Assembly (NCBI GenBank): GCA_015065085.1
Contig: SVQW01000001.1
Location: 354,258-418,257 of the forward strand
Direction: 5' to 3'
Length of the DNA stretch: 64,000 nt
Origin: Oscillospiraceae bacterium
Lineage (GTDB): Bacteria; Bacillota; Clostridia; Oscillospirales; SIG627
Below the pieces are notes generated by a model that was not told the DNA's origin, did not search any database, and saw nothing but the letters and a program-made list of their open reading frames with translations. Below, one piece after another: positions 39,975 through 51,537 of the stretch. The translations under genes and the position numbers were made by a program. Every line of letters begins with the position of its first letter. The stretch's first letter is position 1.

Positions 39975-42394
39975 ATAATCACAGGTTTAACCTTCCAAAT
40001 TTTATCAGCATACTCGTTTATGCTTCGTTCAGCAGAAAAGTATCCCGCAGACGCTATATTATACAATGATTTTTTGCACCATTCCTGTGTGCATCCGTAG
40101 TCATAAAGAGCTTTTTTGTAACAGTTGATATATGACTCGAAATCTGCAAAGCACATATAAGGATCAGGCACATCACCGCTGTACAAAAAGTAATTCACAA
40201 ATTCGTCACAACACACACCGTCTAGTCCTTCATGAAGTAATTCCATTATCTCCTTTAAAGCTGTGCTTCTTTTGTAATATTCGCTTGAGGCATACCCTTT
40301 GCGCCACAATTCATCCGCCTCGGCAGCGTTTAATCCAAAAATATAGCAATTTTCCTTGCCCGCTTTTTCACATATTTCTACATTCGCACCGTCAAGTGTA
40401 CCTATTGTTACAGCACCGTTTATCATTAGTTTCATATTGCTTGTGCCACTGGCCTCCTTGCCCGCCAGTGAAATCTGTTCACTTAATTCTGCGGCAGGTA
40501 TCAATACTTCAGCAATACTTACATTATAATCCTCGACAAAAACTACCTTAAGCTTTTCGTTAATTCTTTTATCTTTTTCTATATGGCGCGCAATAAGGTG
40601 AATAAGCTTTATAATTCTCTTAGCCATATAATAGTTATTTGCGGCTTTGGCACCGAAAATATAGGTCTGCGGTGGCAAAGCCAAATCTGGATTTTTAATT
40701 AATTCATTATAAAGATACATGATTTTCAGGGCATTTAAAAGTTGGCGCTTATATTCATGCATCCTTTTTATTTGCACGTCAAAAAAGGAGTGCGGATTGA
40801 TTTTCACACCGGTTTTTTCATATATCATGTTAGAAAACTTAATTTTGTTATTCAGCTTTATTTCGTGGAGCTTAGATAGTATATTTTTGTCATTTGCATA
40901 GTTTCCGAATTCATAAAGTAAGTGTGGTGAATTGCGATAACCATCTCCAATGCAACAATCCAGTAATTTGCATAATTCTTCATTGTTATAGCACAGCCAC
41001 CTGCGGTGCGAAATACCATTTGTGATGTTGGTAAATTTTTGAGGTGTATGCTTGTAAAAATCATGAAAAATAGATTTTTTTAATATATCTGAATGTAATT
41101 TGGAAACACCATTAACGCAATATGAACCCACAACGCTTAAATTCGCCATTCTCACTTTGTCGCAGGCAAGTACTGACATGTTGGATATTCTGTCCCAGTC
41201 GCCCGGATAGCTTTTCCAAAGCTCTTCACAAAACCTTTTATTTAATTCCTGAACAATCATGTGAATTCTGGGTAGTTTTAACTTGAATAAAGCTTCATCC
41301 CAGCATTCAAGAGCTTCGGGAAGAACTGTGTGATTAGTGTACGATACTGTTCTTTTCACAATGTTCCATGCATCATCCCAGCCGTAGGAATAGGTGTCTA
41401 TGAAAATTCTCATAAGCTCGGGAATTACAAGCGCAGGGTGAGTATCATTTATATGAATCGCGTTCTTTTCTTCAAATCCTGTTAAAGTTCCGTATTTTCT
41501 GAGGTGGTCTGTTATAATGCTTTGGAGAGAAGCACTTACTAAAAAATATTGCTGTGTAAGGCGTAACAGTTTTCCTTCGCTATGATTGTCTGAAGGGTAT
41601 AAAACTTTTGAAATTATTTCTGCATTTGTGCTCTCCTCCATCGCTTTTACATATTCACCCTGTGAAAACAAGTGCATATTGAACTTGCTGGTATTTTGAG
41701 CTTTCCACAATCTCAGATTGTTTACTGTATTTGTTTGAGCGCCCGAAATCAAAAGGTCATACGGCATTGCTTGTATTTCCTCATAATTTTCATGGATAAT
41801 TTCACATTTTCCGTCTTTAGACCAGTTTTCCCTGATTTTTCCGCCGAACTTTACGGTATATGCCCTATCGCTCCGCGGCACGAGCCATACCTCTCCGCCG
41901 GGCAGCCATATATCCGGCAGTTCAATTTGCTCACCGTCAACTATTTTCTGTCTGAACAATCCATATTCGTAGCAAATTGAAAATGCGGTTGCAGGATAAT
42001 TTTGGCTTGCCAGTGCATCCATATAGCACGCCGCAAGCCTTCCCAATCCACCGTTGCCTAACCCCGGGTCGCGTTCACAATCGAATACTTTTTGAATCTC
42101 AAAGCCGTAGTCGGTTGCAGCTTGTAAAAAGTCATCGTATAAACCGAGGTTCATAAGATTGTTTTTGAGCTGTCTTCCGACCAAAAATTCCATGCACAGG
42201 TAGTAGACTTTCTTTGCAGAACAGTTTTTTACTGCTTTTTGGTACTCCGCACGTTGTGCGGTAAGTTTTTCCTTTATAACAAGAGCTGTCGCTTTATAAA
42301 ACTGATCCTCGGTAGCCTCACAAGGCTGAACATTAAAATATCTCAGCAATTTGTTCTCAATGTTGATTTTAAAATCTGTTCTGGTTGCTTCCAT
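39971..42394 (-). CDS. glgP: Glycogen/starch phosphorylase
   Basis: 807 residues from the ATG one base after the glgA stop, with GAAGGA upstream; a longer frame overlaps glgA and is not needed. Family marks run throughout: VYYLCMEFLVGRQLKNN near the start, ERDPGLGNGGLGRLAACYMD, and near the C-terminus KEASGTSNMKLMINGAVTIG, which contains the Lys that binds pyridoxal phosphate. The enzyme removes glucose-1-phosphate from the ends of glycogen chains. Its place beside the synthesis genes means that making and breaking of the polymer are expressed together and must be balanced allosterically. Confidence 0.95.
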   Translation of the reverse strand: MEATRTDFKINIENKLLRYFNVQPCEATEDQFYKATALVIKEKLTAQRAEYQKAVKNCSAKKVYYLCMEFLVGRQLKNNLMNLGLYDDFLQAATDYGFEIQKVFDCERDPGLGNGGLGRLAACYMDALASQNYPATAFSICYEYGLFRQKIVDGEQIELPDIWLPGGEVWLVPRSDRAYTVKFGGKIRENWSKDGKCEIIHENYEEIQAMPYDLLISGAQTNTVNNLRLWKAQNTSKFNMHLFSQGEYVKAMEESTNAEIISKVLYPSDNHSEGKLLRLTQQYFLVSASLQSIITDHLRKYGTLTGFEEKNAIHINDTHPALVIPELMRIFIDTYSYGWDDAWNIVKRTVSYTNHTVLPEALECWDEALFKLKLPRIHMIVQELNKRFCEELWKSYPGDWDRISNMSVLACDKVRMANLSVVGSYCVNGVSKLHSDILKKSIFHDFYKHTPQKFTNITNGISHRRWLCYNNEELCKLLDCCIGDGYRNSPHLLYEFGNYANDKNILSKLHEIKLNNKIKFSNMIYEKTGVKINPHSFFDVQIKRMHEYKRQLLNALKIMYLYNELIKNPDLALPPQTYIFGAKAANNYYMAKRIIKLIHLIARHIEKDKRINEKLKVVFVEDYNVSIAEVLIPAAELSEQISLAGKEASGTSNMKLMINGAVTIGTLDGANVEICEKAGKENCYIFGLNAAEADELWRKGYASSEYYKRSTALKEIMELLHEGLDGVCCDEFVNYFLYSGDVPDPYMCFADFESYINCYKKALYDYGCTQEWCKKSLYNIASAGYFSAERSINEYADKIWKVKPVII

Positions 42395-42395
42395 A

Positions 42396-43826
42396 TCATT
42401 TCCTTCGATCACAAAGATTTTCATAGATTTCGATATATTTACCCGCCGAGTTTTCCCATGAAAAATCGGATGTCATTGCATTATATATCAGCGCGTTCCA
42501 GTGCTTTTTCGATTTATACAATTCAAGCGTACATTTTACCGATTCAAGCATTTCGTGTGCATTATAGGAGCTAAAAGTGATACCATTCCCCTTGAAAGTT
42601 TCAGTATCATATGGCACAATGGTGTCATATAGACCACCTGTTCGCCTTACAACGGGAATGGTTCCGTAACGTGCGGCTATCATTTGACTTAGTCCGCACG
42701 GCTCTACTCTTGACGGCATAAGAAAAATATCAGCACCTGCATAAATCTTTTTGGAAAGCTTTTTGTCAAACTCAAGTACAACCCCTACCCTATCGGGATA
42801 ACGGAAAGATAACTCATGAAAATAGTTTTCAAGCTCGCTGTCTCCTTTACCGAGTAAAACAAACTGTATATCCAATTCCATCAGTTCATTCGCAACACAC
42901 TTTACAAGGTCAAACCCTTTATGCTCCGCAAGGCGGGATATCATCGCTATAATAGGTGTCCTGATTGATCGCTTTAGTTTGAGCTCCGACTGGAGCTTAC
43001 TTTTGCATTTCTTTTTACCGCTTAAATCTTCATGCGAATATTTACATGGAATATCATTATCGTACAAGGGATTATAGTGTAATGTATCAATTCCGTTAAC
43101 TATTCCGCGGAGTTTATTTTTTTCACTGCGAATTATATGGTGCAAGCCTGCGGAATAATATTCATTTTCTATTTCTTCTGCGTATTTTGGGCTTACGGTA
43201 GTCAAAACATCACAGCATGCTATTGCTCCTTTAAGCAAGTTGATTTTTCCATCATATTCAATTATCTGCAAGTTTTTTTCTTCAATATCGAATACATCGT
43301 TTGATATATTTCTATCATATATTCCCTGATATTCTATATTGTGAATTGTGAATACTGTTTTGACACTGTTCAATTCGCTATGGCATAATCTGAGATACAC
43401 AATAGTTAAAGCTGTGTGCCAGTCATTTGCATGAAGAATATCCGGCACAAATTTTAAATGATGGATACCAATTGTGACAGCGCGGCAAAAGAAAGCATAT
43501 CTTTCTGCGTCATCAAAACTTCCGTAAATCATTTCTCTTTCGAAATAGTATTTATTGTCCACAAAGTAATAAATCACGCCGTTATACTCACAAGAATAAA
43601 TACCGCAATACAAGTTGCGCCAAGAAAGCTTGACGTTGAATTCACATTCAAATTTCAAAATTTCACGGTATTTCTTTTCAATTGCTGAGTGCAATGGAAG
43701 AATTACTCTCACATCCACATCACCGCAAGAGTTTATAGACTGTGGCAGTGAACTTGCAACATCTCCAAGTCCTCCGCTGGCGATAAACGGCGATGCTTCC
43801 GCGGTGACGTATAAAACTTTCTTCAC
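42396..43826 (-). CDS. glgA: Glycogen synthase (ADP-glucose)
   Basis: 476 residues, GT5 family. The N-terminal ADP-glucose loop reads PFIASGGLGDVASSLPQ; the classical form is KTGGL, so the loop Lys is replaced by Ala, a variant I believe occurs in clostridial synthases. The C-terminal domain has MISRLAEHKGFD and PSRVEPCGLSQMIAARYGTI with the conserved E-x7-E-type region, so the active site otherwise looks intact. It adds glucose from ADP-glucose to glycogen. It starts inside the glgD stop (4-bp overlap) and stops one base before glgP. Confidence 0.93.
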   Translation of the reverse strand: MKKVLYVTAEASPFIASGGLGDVASSLPQSINSCGDVDVRVILPLHSAIEKKYREILKFECEFNVKLSWRNLYCGIYSCEYNGVIYYFVDNKYYFEREMIYGSFDDAERYAFFCRAVTIGIHHLKFVPDILHANDWHTALTIVYLRLCHSELNSVKTVFTIHNIEYQGIYDRNISNDVFDIEEKNLQIIEYDGKINLLKGAIACCDVLTTVSPKYAEEIENEYYSAGLHHIIRSEKNKLRGIVNGIDTLHYNPLYDNDIPCKYSHEDLSGKKKCKSKLQSELKLKRSIRTPIIAMISRLAEHKGFDLVKCVANELMELDIQFVLLGKGDSELENYFHELSFRYPDRVGVVLEFDKKLSKKIYAGADIFLMPSRVEPCGLSQMIAARYGTIPVVRRTGGLYDTIVPYDTETFKGNGITFSSYNAHEMLESVKCTLELYKSKKHWNALIYNAMTSDFSWENSAGKYIEIYENLCDRRK

Positions 43827-44953
43827 AGCATTTTTCCTTTCTCAACGTAATAAGGCTTCAAATTATGCCCCGATAGCATAACTGCATCACGAAGTATGGT
43901 GTTTTTATCCGAAATAACACAATTTAAAAACACATTTTGACCTATGAAAGTATCTTGAAAAAGTATCGAGTTCTTAATAATAGAATCTCTTCCCACTGTC
44001 ACTCCTCGGAAAAGAACAGAGTTTTCAATGATACCTTCAATGGTGCACCCGTCTGCTATCATAGAATTTTTAACAACGGCATTTTTACCATAACGCGTTG
44101 GCGCAGAGTTACGGACTTTTGTGAGGATTGGACGTCCTGCTATATTAAACACCTTTTCTCTTGTTTCTTTTTTTAGTATCTCCATATTAAGATAAAAATA
44201 ATCCGCAAGCGAAGTGACATTAGCATAATAATCATCAAATCTGTATGTCATAAATTTGTTTCGGCCGATATTCTTCGAGATAATATCTACCATAAAGCTT
44301 TTGTAATTGTGTGCTTCTGAATCGTGGATGACAGCAGAAAGATACTTTTTTCCGATGACCCAAATATTGATATTAACATCATGTTCACCGCGGTAATCTG
44401 AAGGATTAACGGCAACATCCGTAATGACACCACTTTCATCCGATCGCACAACCGTGCACTTCGCAGCAATTTCGCGTGTTAGTTTCATACGCTTTACTGC
44501 AATAGTAATATCAGCTTTAGAATCAATGTGACGGTCAATCATTTTTTTTAGGTCTATGTTGCATATTGCATCACAATCACTGAGTACGATGTATTCTTCC
44601 TGCATAAGGCTGATTGAATGTTTGGCATTTTTCAAAGCTTCAAGCCTTGAATTATACAATGTATTGGTTCCGCTTGCATAAGCCGTAATAAACGGTGGCA
44701 AAACTCGTATACCTCCGGAACGTCGCGCAAGATCCCAATCTTTACCGGAACCGACATGATCCATGAGAGAATGATAGTTATAGTGCGTGATGATGCTTAT
44801 ATTTTGTATACCGGAATTTACCATATTTGACAGTGCAAAGTCTACCAGACGGTATCTGCACCCGAAAGGAACTGAAGCTATGGTTCGAAGATGCGTCAGC
44901 TCCGAAATATTTTTATCGTGCAAATTTGAAAATATAATACCGGCTACTGACAT
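43823..44953 (-). CDS. glgD: Glucose-1-phosphate adenylyltransferase-like regulatory subunit
   Basis: 376 residues, homologous to GlgC along its length (nucleotidyl-transferase fold followed by a left-handed beta-helix with repeats such as [15 protein letters not shown]). The N-terminal catalytic loop GGxGxRL is missing: the sequence reads [19 protein letters not shown], as in GlgD proteins of Firmicutes, which lack activity but form a heterotetramer with GlgC and change its kinetics. Its start overlaps the glgC stop by ten bases, fitting 1:1 synthesis. Confidence 0.9.
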   Translation of the reverse strand: MSVAGIIFSNLHDKNISELTHLRTIASVPFGCRYRLVDFALSNMVNSGIQNISIITHYNYHSLMDHVGSGKDWDLARRSGGIRVLPPFITAYASGTNTLYNSRLEALKNAKHSISLMQEEYIVLSDCDAICNIDLKKMIDRHIDSKADITIAVKRMKLTREIAAKCTVVRSDESGVITDVAVNPSDYRGEHDVNINIWVIGKKYLSAVIHDSEAHNYKSFMVDIISKNIGRNKFMTYRFDDYYANVTSLADYFYLNMEILKKETREKVFNIAGRPILTKVRNSAPTRYGKNAVVKNSMIADGCTIEGIIENSVLFRGVTVGRDSIIKNSILFQDTFIGQNVFLNCVISDKNTILRDAVMLSGHNLKPYYVEKGKML

Positions 44954-46155
44954 ATTTCTCTCTCCTTACCCATTCCATTACTCACCATTTTTCCGCCGTT
45001 GATTACAGTATTCGCTGCTATTTTCATTGAAGCACCTATTACAGATATGCTATCTTTTCCCCCGTTTTTACAGCCTATCTTAGCATAACAGCCAATTTCT
45101 GTATCGCTGTCAATAATTGAATAATCAACAGTGCAGCCGGATTTAATCTTGCATCCGCTCATTATCACGGAATTCCGCACAACTGCATCTTTTTCAATGC
45201 AAACTCCACTGGAAATAACAGAGTTTTCCACCATTCCGTCTATTTCACATCCCTCGGTTATCAGTGAATTTTTTATCGAAGCGTTATCACCTATAAACTG
45301 AGCTGCCATCGCGTAGGTTCTGCTGTAAATGCGCCAGGTTTTGTCGTGAATATTAAACTCCGGATTCACACCTATAATGTCCATGTTTGCTTCCCAGAGA
45401 CTTTCCAGAGTACCTACATCCTTCCAATAACCTTCGAACTTATATGCATAGAGTTTTGCATTATTTTTCAACATGTTCGGTATAACATTTTTTCCAAAGT
45501 CGTTTGATGATTCGGAGTCTTTTTCGTCCTGCTCTAAAAAATCCTCAAGCGTTTTTCGGTTAAAAATATAAATGCCCATAGATGCTTTGTTACTACTTGG
45601 CAATTTTGGTTTTTCTTCGAATTCTGTTATTCTGCCATCCTCTGCGGTATTGACAATACCAAACCTGTAAGCTTGATTTAATGGCACCTCTATGACTGCG
45701 ATTGTGCAATCAGCGCCTTTTGACTTGTGGAAATCCAGCATTTTACTGTAGTCCATTTTATAAATATGATCCCCGGAAAGTATTATTACATATTCGGGCG
45801 AATACCTGTTTATAAAGTTAAGATTCTGATAAATGGCGTTGGCAGTACCCTTGTACCAATCTGCGGAATTTTTCGCTTGATATGGAGGCAAAACCATTAC
45901 GCCGCCAAAAGTTCTGTCCAAATCCCATGGTTGACCGTTTCCGATATATTCGTTTAGAACAAGCGGCTGATACTGTGTAAGAACCCCAACCGTATCAATG
46001 TTTGAGTTAATGCAGTTAGAGAGAGTAAAATCTATTATCCTGTATTTCCCGCCGAAAGTAACTGCAGGCTTAGCAGTGCTTTCCGTTAATGCGTAAAGTC
46101 TGCTTCCCTGCCCGCCTGCCAGAAGCATCGCCAGACATTCTTTTCGTTTGTACAT
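44944..46155 (-). CDS. glgC: Glucose-1-phosphate adenylyltransferase (ADP-glucose pyrophosphorylase)
   Basis: 403 residues. It has the intact nucleotide loop [13 protein letters not shown] with Arg19, the [15 protein letters not shown] substrate segment, [10 protein letters not shown] with the metal-binding Asp, and EFEEKP; the C-terminal third is a beta-helix. It makes ADP-glucose from glucose-1-phosphate and ATP, the committed step of glycogen synthesis. AAAGGAG lies before the ATG, 15 bp after glgB. Paired with the non-catalytic GlgD. Confidence 0.95.
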   Translation of the reverse strand: MYKRKECLAMLLAGGQGSRLYALTESTAKPAVTFGGKYRIIDFTLSNCINSNIDTVGVLTQYQPLVLNEYIGNGQPWDLDRTFGGVMVLPPYQAKNSADWYKGTANAIYQNLNFINRYSPEYVIILSGDHIYKMDYSKMLDFHKSKGADCTIAVIEVPLNQAYRFGIVNTAEDGRITEFEEKPKLPSSNKASMGIYIFNRKTLEDFLEQDEKDSESSNDFGKNVIPNMLKNNAKLYAYKFEGYWKDVGTLESLWEANMDIIGVNPEFNIHDKTWRIYSRTYAMAAQFIGDNASIKNSLITEGCEIDGMVENSVISSGVCIEKDAVVRNSVIMSGCKIKSGCTVDYSIIDSDTEIGCYAKIGCKNGGKDSISVIGASMKIAANTVINGGKMVSNGMGKEREICQ

Positions 46156-46170
46156 TACGCCGACTCCTTT

Positions 46171-48018
46171 CTACAACTCTGCCATTGGTTTAAAAATTAT
46201 GCCGCATAGCGCAGGCAGATTGACGCAAATCCTTCCGTTTACGGCACACAATGCTCCTTGATTTGCGACACCGCTTCCACCATATTTCACGCCATCGCTG
46301 TTTAAAAGCTCGGTATATGCCTTGTGAGAAACAGGTATTTCAAAATTACTGCGCTCAACACCGGAAAAATTAATTGCGACCAGAAGTTCTCCTGAAGCTG
46401 ATAACCGTGAATAAACAATTAAATTTTCATTTTTCAAATCAGAAAAAATCCATTTAAATCCGTCCCAAGAGCAATCGTTTTCCCAAAGCGGAGCATTGTT
46501 TAAGTAAAGATGATTTATATCAGCATTGAAGTATTGTAGCTTTTTATGCATCGAAAAATCAGTCATGAACCATTCAAGCTCCTTGCTGTTATCCCATTCG
46601 CTGAACTGCCCGTACTCACATCCCATGAATGCCGTTTTTTTACCCGGATGTGTCATATAAAAAACCATAAAAGCACGAAGGTTGGCAAATTTTTGTTCAT
46701 AGCTTCCATGCATTTTATTTAACAGTGATTTTTTGCCATGAACCACTTCATCGTGTGAAAGAGGCAAAATATATTTTTCATTAAAGGCATACATCATGGA
46801 AAAAGTGATTTTTTCATGAATATATTGTCGGTATACAGGATCAGATGACATGTACTCAAACATATCGTTGGCAAAGCCCATATCCCATTTAAAGTCAAAT
46901 CCAATGCCACCCTGCGAAACCGGTTTAGTAATCATATGCCAGTCTCCGGATTCCTCAGCAATCATCAGAGCGTGTGGAAACTCTTTCGTAATAACCGAAT
47001 TAAGCTTTTTGAAGAAAGCTATGCCTTCAAGGCTTTGATTACCTCCGTAAATATTAGGATTCCACTCCCCCGGCATTCTGTCGTAATCCAGATACAGCAT
47101 TGATGCAACTGCATCAACTCTTAAGCCGTCTGCATGATACTCACCAAGCCAGAACAGTGCATTTGAAATTAGAAACGATTGCACCTCACAACGGGCAATA
47201 TCAAATTTTCGCGTTCCCCAACCGGCGTGCTCCATACGGTCTGCGCCTTTGAACTCGTACAGCTTATCTCCATCAAATTCAAATAGTCCATGCTCATCCT
47301 TTGGAAAATGAGCAGGTACCCAATCAAGTATTACTCCTATGCCATTACAGTGTAGTGCGTCTATAAAATATTTAAAATCATCAGGTGTACCATAACGAGA
47401 AGTGGGAGCATAATATCCGCATATCTGGTACCCCCATGAAGCGTCAAGCGGGTGCTCCATAACCGGCATAACTTCAACGTGTGTGTACCCCATTTGAACA
47501 ACATATGGTATCAATTCGTCAACAATACGACGGTAGTTTAAATTTTCATCGTTATTTTTAAGCCACGAATTGAGATTTATTTCATAAATGTTTATTGGGG
47601 AATTATATATGTCGTTCTTTTTCGATTTACTGCGTAAAGCTAACCACTTTTCGTCATTCCATTTATAATGGCTTACCGTGTATACGATTGATGCGTTTTT
47701 GTCACGTGTCTGAGAAAAACGTGCATACGGATCTGACTTATAATGCTTTCCAGAAGTAGATTTTACAAGGAATTTATAAAGCTGACCCTCTAAAGTTTTA
47801 CTTTGCACACAACATTCCCATATACCTTGGTCTGTAATTTTATTCATAGCTATACCACTATGCCAATTACAAAAATTTCCGACTACATGTACGCTTTCAG
47901 CATTTGGTGCGAAAACACGAAAAACATACACATCTTTTTCGGTTTTGTGGACACCAAGATACTTGTACGAGTAGTAATTTGTTCCCTGATGGAAAAGATA
48001 AGCGGCATATCCATCCAT
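46171..48018 (-). CDS. glgB: 1,4-alpha-glucan branching enzyme
   Basis: 615 residues from the ATG six bases after GAGGTG; a GTG nine bases earlier overlaps that ribosome site. An N-terminal CBM48 (FRVFAPNAESVHVVGNFCNW) is followed directly by the GH13 barrel with DWVPAHFPKD, GLRVDAVASM (nucleophile Asp), MIAEESG (acid/base Glu) and LPLSHDEVVHGKK. It lacks the extra N-terminal module of the about 730-residue E. coli enzyme, so it belongs to the shorter branch. It creates alpha-1,6 branches in glycogen. First gene of the operon. Confidence 0.93.
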   Translation of the reverse strand: MDGYAAYLFHQGTNYYSYKYLGVHKTEKDVYVFRVFAPNAESVHVVGNFCNWHSGIAMNKITDQGIWECCVQSKTLEGQLYKFLVKSTSGKHYKSDPYARFSQTRDKNASIVYTVSHYKWNDEKWLALRSKSKKNDIYNSPINIYEINLNSWLKNNDENLNYRRIVDELIPYVVQMGYTHVEVMPVMEHPLDASWGYQICGYYAPTSRYGTPDDFKYFIDALHCNGIGVILDWVPAHFPKDEHGLFEFDGDKLYEFKGADRMEHAGWGTRKFDIARCEVQSFLISNALFWLGEYHADGLRVDAVASMLYLDYDRMPGEWNPNIYGGNQSLEGIAFFKKLNSVITKEFPHALMIAEESGDWHMITKPVSQGGIGFDFKWDMGFANDMFEYMSSDPVYRQYIHEKITFSMMYAFNEKYILPLSHDEVVHGKKSLLNKMHGSYEQKFANLRAFMVFYMTHPGKKTAFMGCEYGQFSEWDNSKELEWFMTDFSMHKKLQYFNADINHLYLNNAPLWENDCSWDGFKWIFSDLKNENLIVYSRLSASGELLVAINFSGVERSNFEIPVSHKAYTELLNSDGVKYGGSGVANQGALCAVNGRICVNLPALCGIIFKPMAEL

Positions 48019-48038
48019 ATTAAACACCTCAAAACAGT

Positions 48039-48055
48039 ATTATATTTCTATTATA
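48039..48055 (-). promoter_or_regulatory. Possible -10 elements of the glycogen operon
   Basis: Two minus-strand TATAAT hexamers (48050-48055 and 48039-48044) lie 20-40 bp before glgB; I see no good -35 at 16-18 bp, so the operon promoter may need an activator. Confidence 0.35.
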
Positions 48056-48107
48056 TCACCCATAGATTAGAAAAATGCTAGAAAATTGTAGGAAAAATCG
48101 TCAAAAA

Positions 48108-48140
48108 AACGAAAATGCATTTTAAAGCATTTCCGTTTTT
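48108..48140. terminator. Second hairpin behind groEL
   Basis: ACGGAAATGC / GCATTTTCGT on the minus strand followed by seven T; on the plus strand the same hairpin also ends in TTTTT. Confidence 0.6.
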
Positions 48141-48170
48141 CACGTATTAAATCCCCTATGGTTTCCAATA

Positions 48171-48203
48171 AAAACAGCGGTACAGCAATTTTGCTGTACC
48201 GCT
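48171..48203 (-). terminator. Terminator of groES-groEL
   Basis: 13-bp stem AGCGGTACAGCAA / TTGCTGTACCGCT followed on the minus strand by GTTTTTATT. Confidence 0.85.
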
Positions 48204-48241
48204 TGAAACTGATTTTTGAGTTATGGGAGCGCAATACTGTA

Positions 48242-49888
<1,647 letters not shown>

Positions 49889-49905
49889 TTACCTCCTGAA
49901 AATAA

Positions 49906-50217
<312 letters not shown>

Positions 50218-50231
50218 TTAAGCTTTACTTG

Positions 50232-50258
50232 TTAGCACTCTTAATGCGAGAGTGCTAA
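50232..50258. promoter_or_regulatory. CIRCE operator (HrcA-binding)
   Basis: Perfect TTAGCACTC-N9-GAGTGCTAA in the 5' leader of groES; HrcA repressor binds this element in low-GC Gram-positive bacteria. hrcA itself is not in the window. Confidence 0.97.
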
Positions 50259-50269
50259 GCGATGGTAAT

Positions 50270-50297
50270 ATTTTAGCACCATTTACAAAAAAATCAA
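50270..50297 (-). promoter_or_regulatory. Promoter of groES-groEL
   Basis: Minus strand TTGATT (50292-50297), 16 bp, TAAAAT (50270-50275), with CIRCE at about the transcription start. Confidence 0.65.
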
Positions 50298-50522
50298 TAC
50301 CTTTTAAGCAATATTCACATTTATTTAACACAATATAACACACAGCGTAATATTTGGTAAAAAGCAGAAAACATGAAAACCCGCTGTATTTTTTCACATT
50401 TTGTAAATTAACATACTGCCATACCGATGTTATAATGCATCTTTTTTAACATATAATGTTTTTTTCATACTTTTTTTATCACGAATCAGCACTTGTGAAC
50501 AAATAAATTCAAAAAATATTGT

Positions 50523-50542
50523 CTCATTTGCACACAAATGAG
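50523..50542. promoter_or_regulatory. Operator-like palindrome next to the deacetylase promoter
   Basis: Perfect arms CTCATTTG and CAAATGAG around four bases, ending three bases before the -35 box. The remaining 50298-50522 is A+T-rich without a gene. Confidence 0.5.
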
Positions 50543-50545
50543 CTA

Positions 50546-50574
50546 TTGACAATTTCGAAGCCATAAAGTATAAT
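50546..50574 (+). promoter_or_regulatory. Promoter of the deacetylase/M24 pair
   Basis: TTGACA (50546-50551), 17 bp, TATAAT (50569-50574); consensus. Confidence 0.85.
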
Positions 50575-50610
50575 TTTAGTGTATTTATTTTATAATTTAG
50601 GAGTGATTTT

Positions 50611-51510
50611 ATGACTAAATCTCATGTCTTGTTCGGTATTGATATGGAAACCGATGTTGGAAGTTTCACCCCATTCTACAACTACACCAAGTCAGGTACT
50701 CAAAAGATATTAGATATTTTTAAAAAGCATGATGTCAAAGCAACTTTTTTCTTCACGGGTGAATGTGCCAAGGAAAATCCCGAAGTTGTAAAGATGGTGC
50801 AAAGCGCCGGTCACGAGGTTGGAGTTCATTCGTTATACCACGAAACTGTAGGCGATGAGCTGTTTCCTATTCCCGGAGTGAAGCCGCTTCTTCCGGAGGA
50901 GGTTCCGCTCAGAGTAAAAAGAGCTGTCGAGTGTGTTGAATCGGTTTCCGGTCAGAAAGCAACATCGTGGCGTTGTCCCAGACTCTGGGGGTCCACTCAT
51001 GTGTGTAACGCTTTGGAGGGTTTAGGCTTCAAAGTAGATGCATCCTACCCTATGTACTTCTATCGCGAAAGATTTGCTCCATATCATCCATCCAAAGATG
51101 ATTGGACAAAAGAAGGTGATCTCAAGCTTCTTGAAATTCCCAACTTTGCCGATATGACAATGGAATCCAAGGATCCCGGTCTTGAAAGAGACCGCGACCA
51201 GTGGCCTTTGTTCAGAACTGAAGGCGCGGACTATATGATGGAGCGTATAACAAAATACGAGGAATTTGCGAAGGATAAAGGCATCGTTCCCGTTCTGTGC
51301 TTCTATATTCATCCTTGGGAATTTGAAGAGTGTAAGACACAGTATTTTTATGGTGAAGGCGGCATATTTGTTGATGAATTTATCGTAAAGAATACCGGTA
51401 GCAAAGCAGAACAAGAGCTTGATAAGCTTGTAAAAATGCTTAAAGAGCACGGTTCGGAGTTTCATCGTATGAATGATTTCGCCGACAAATGGGAAGAAAT
51501 CAATAAATAA
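50611..51510 (+). CDS. Polysaccharide deacetylase (NodB-fold) family protein
   Basis: 299 residues, no signal peptide. NodB-fold marks: GIDMETDVG with the metal-binding acidic pair, KHDVKATFFFTGECA, GHEVGVHSLYHET with the metal His residues, and WRCPRLWG at the position of the R-x-P motif; a late CFYIHPWEF supplies the last His. Cytoplasmic members of this family act on small amidated or formyl compounds (allantoinase- or PuuE-like) as well as sugars. The neighbour, an M24-fold protein with the same promoter 27 bp downstream, suggests a small-molecule pathway (amide or creatine-like) rather than wall modification. That is inference. Confidence 0.8.
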   Translation: MTKSHVLFGIDMETDVGSFTPFYNYTKSGTQKILDIFKKHDVKATFFFTGECAKENPEVVKMVQSAGHEVGVHSLYHETVGDELFPIPGVKPLLPEEVPLRVKRAVECVESVSGQKATSWRCPRLWGSTHVCNALEGLGFKVDASYPMYFYRERFAPYHPSKDDWTKEGDLKLLEIPNFADMTMESKDPGLERDRDQWPLFRTEGADYMMERITKYEEFAKDKGIVPVLCFYIHPWEFEECKTQYFYGEGGIFVDEFIVKNTGSKAEQELDKLVKMLKEHGSEFHRMNDFADKWEEINK

Positions 51511-51537
51511 ATTTAAATATTTTTTGGAGGAATAGTA

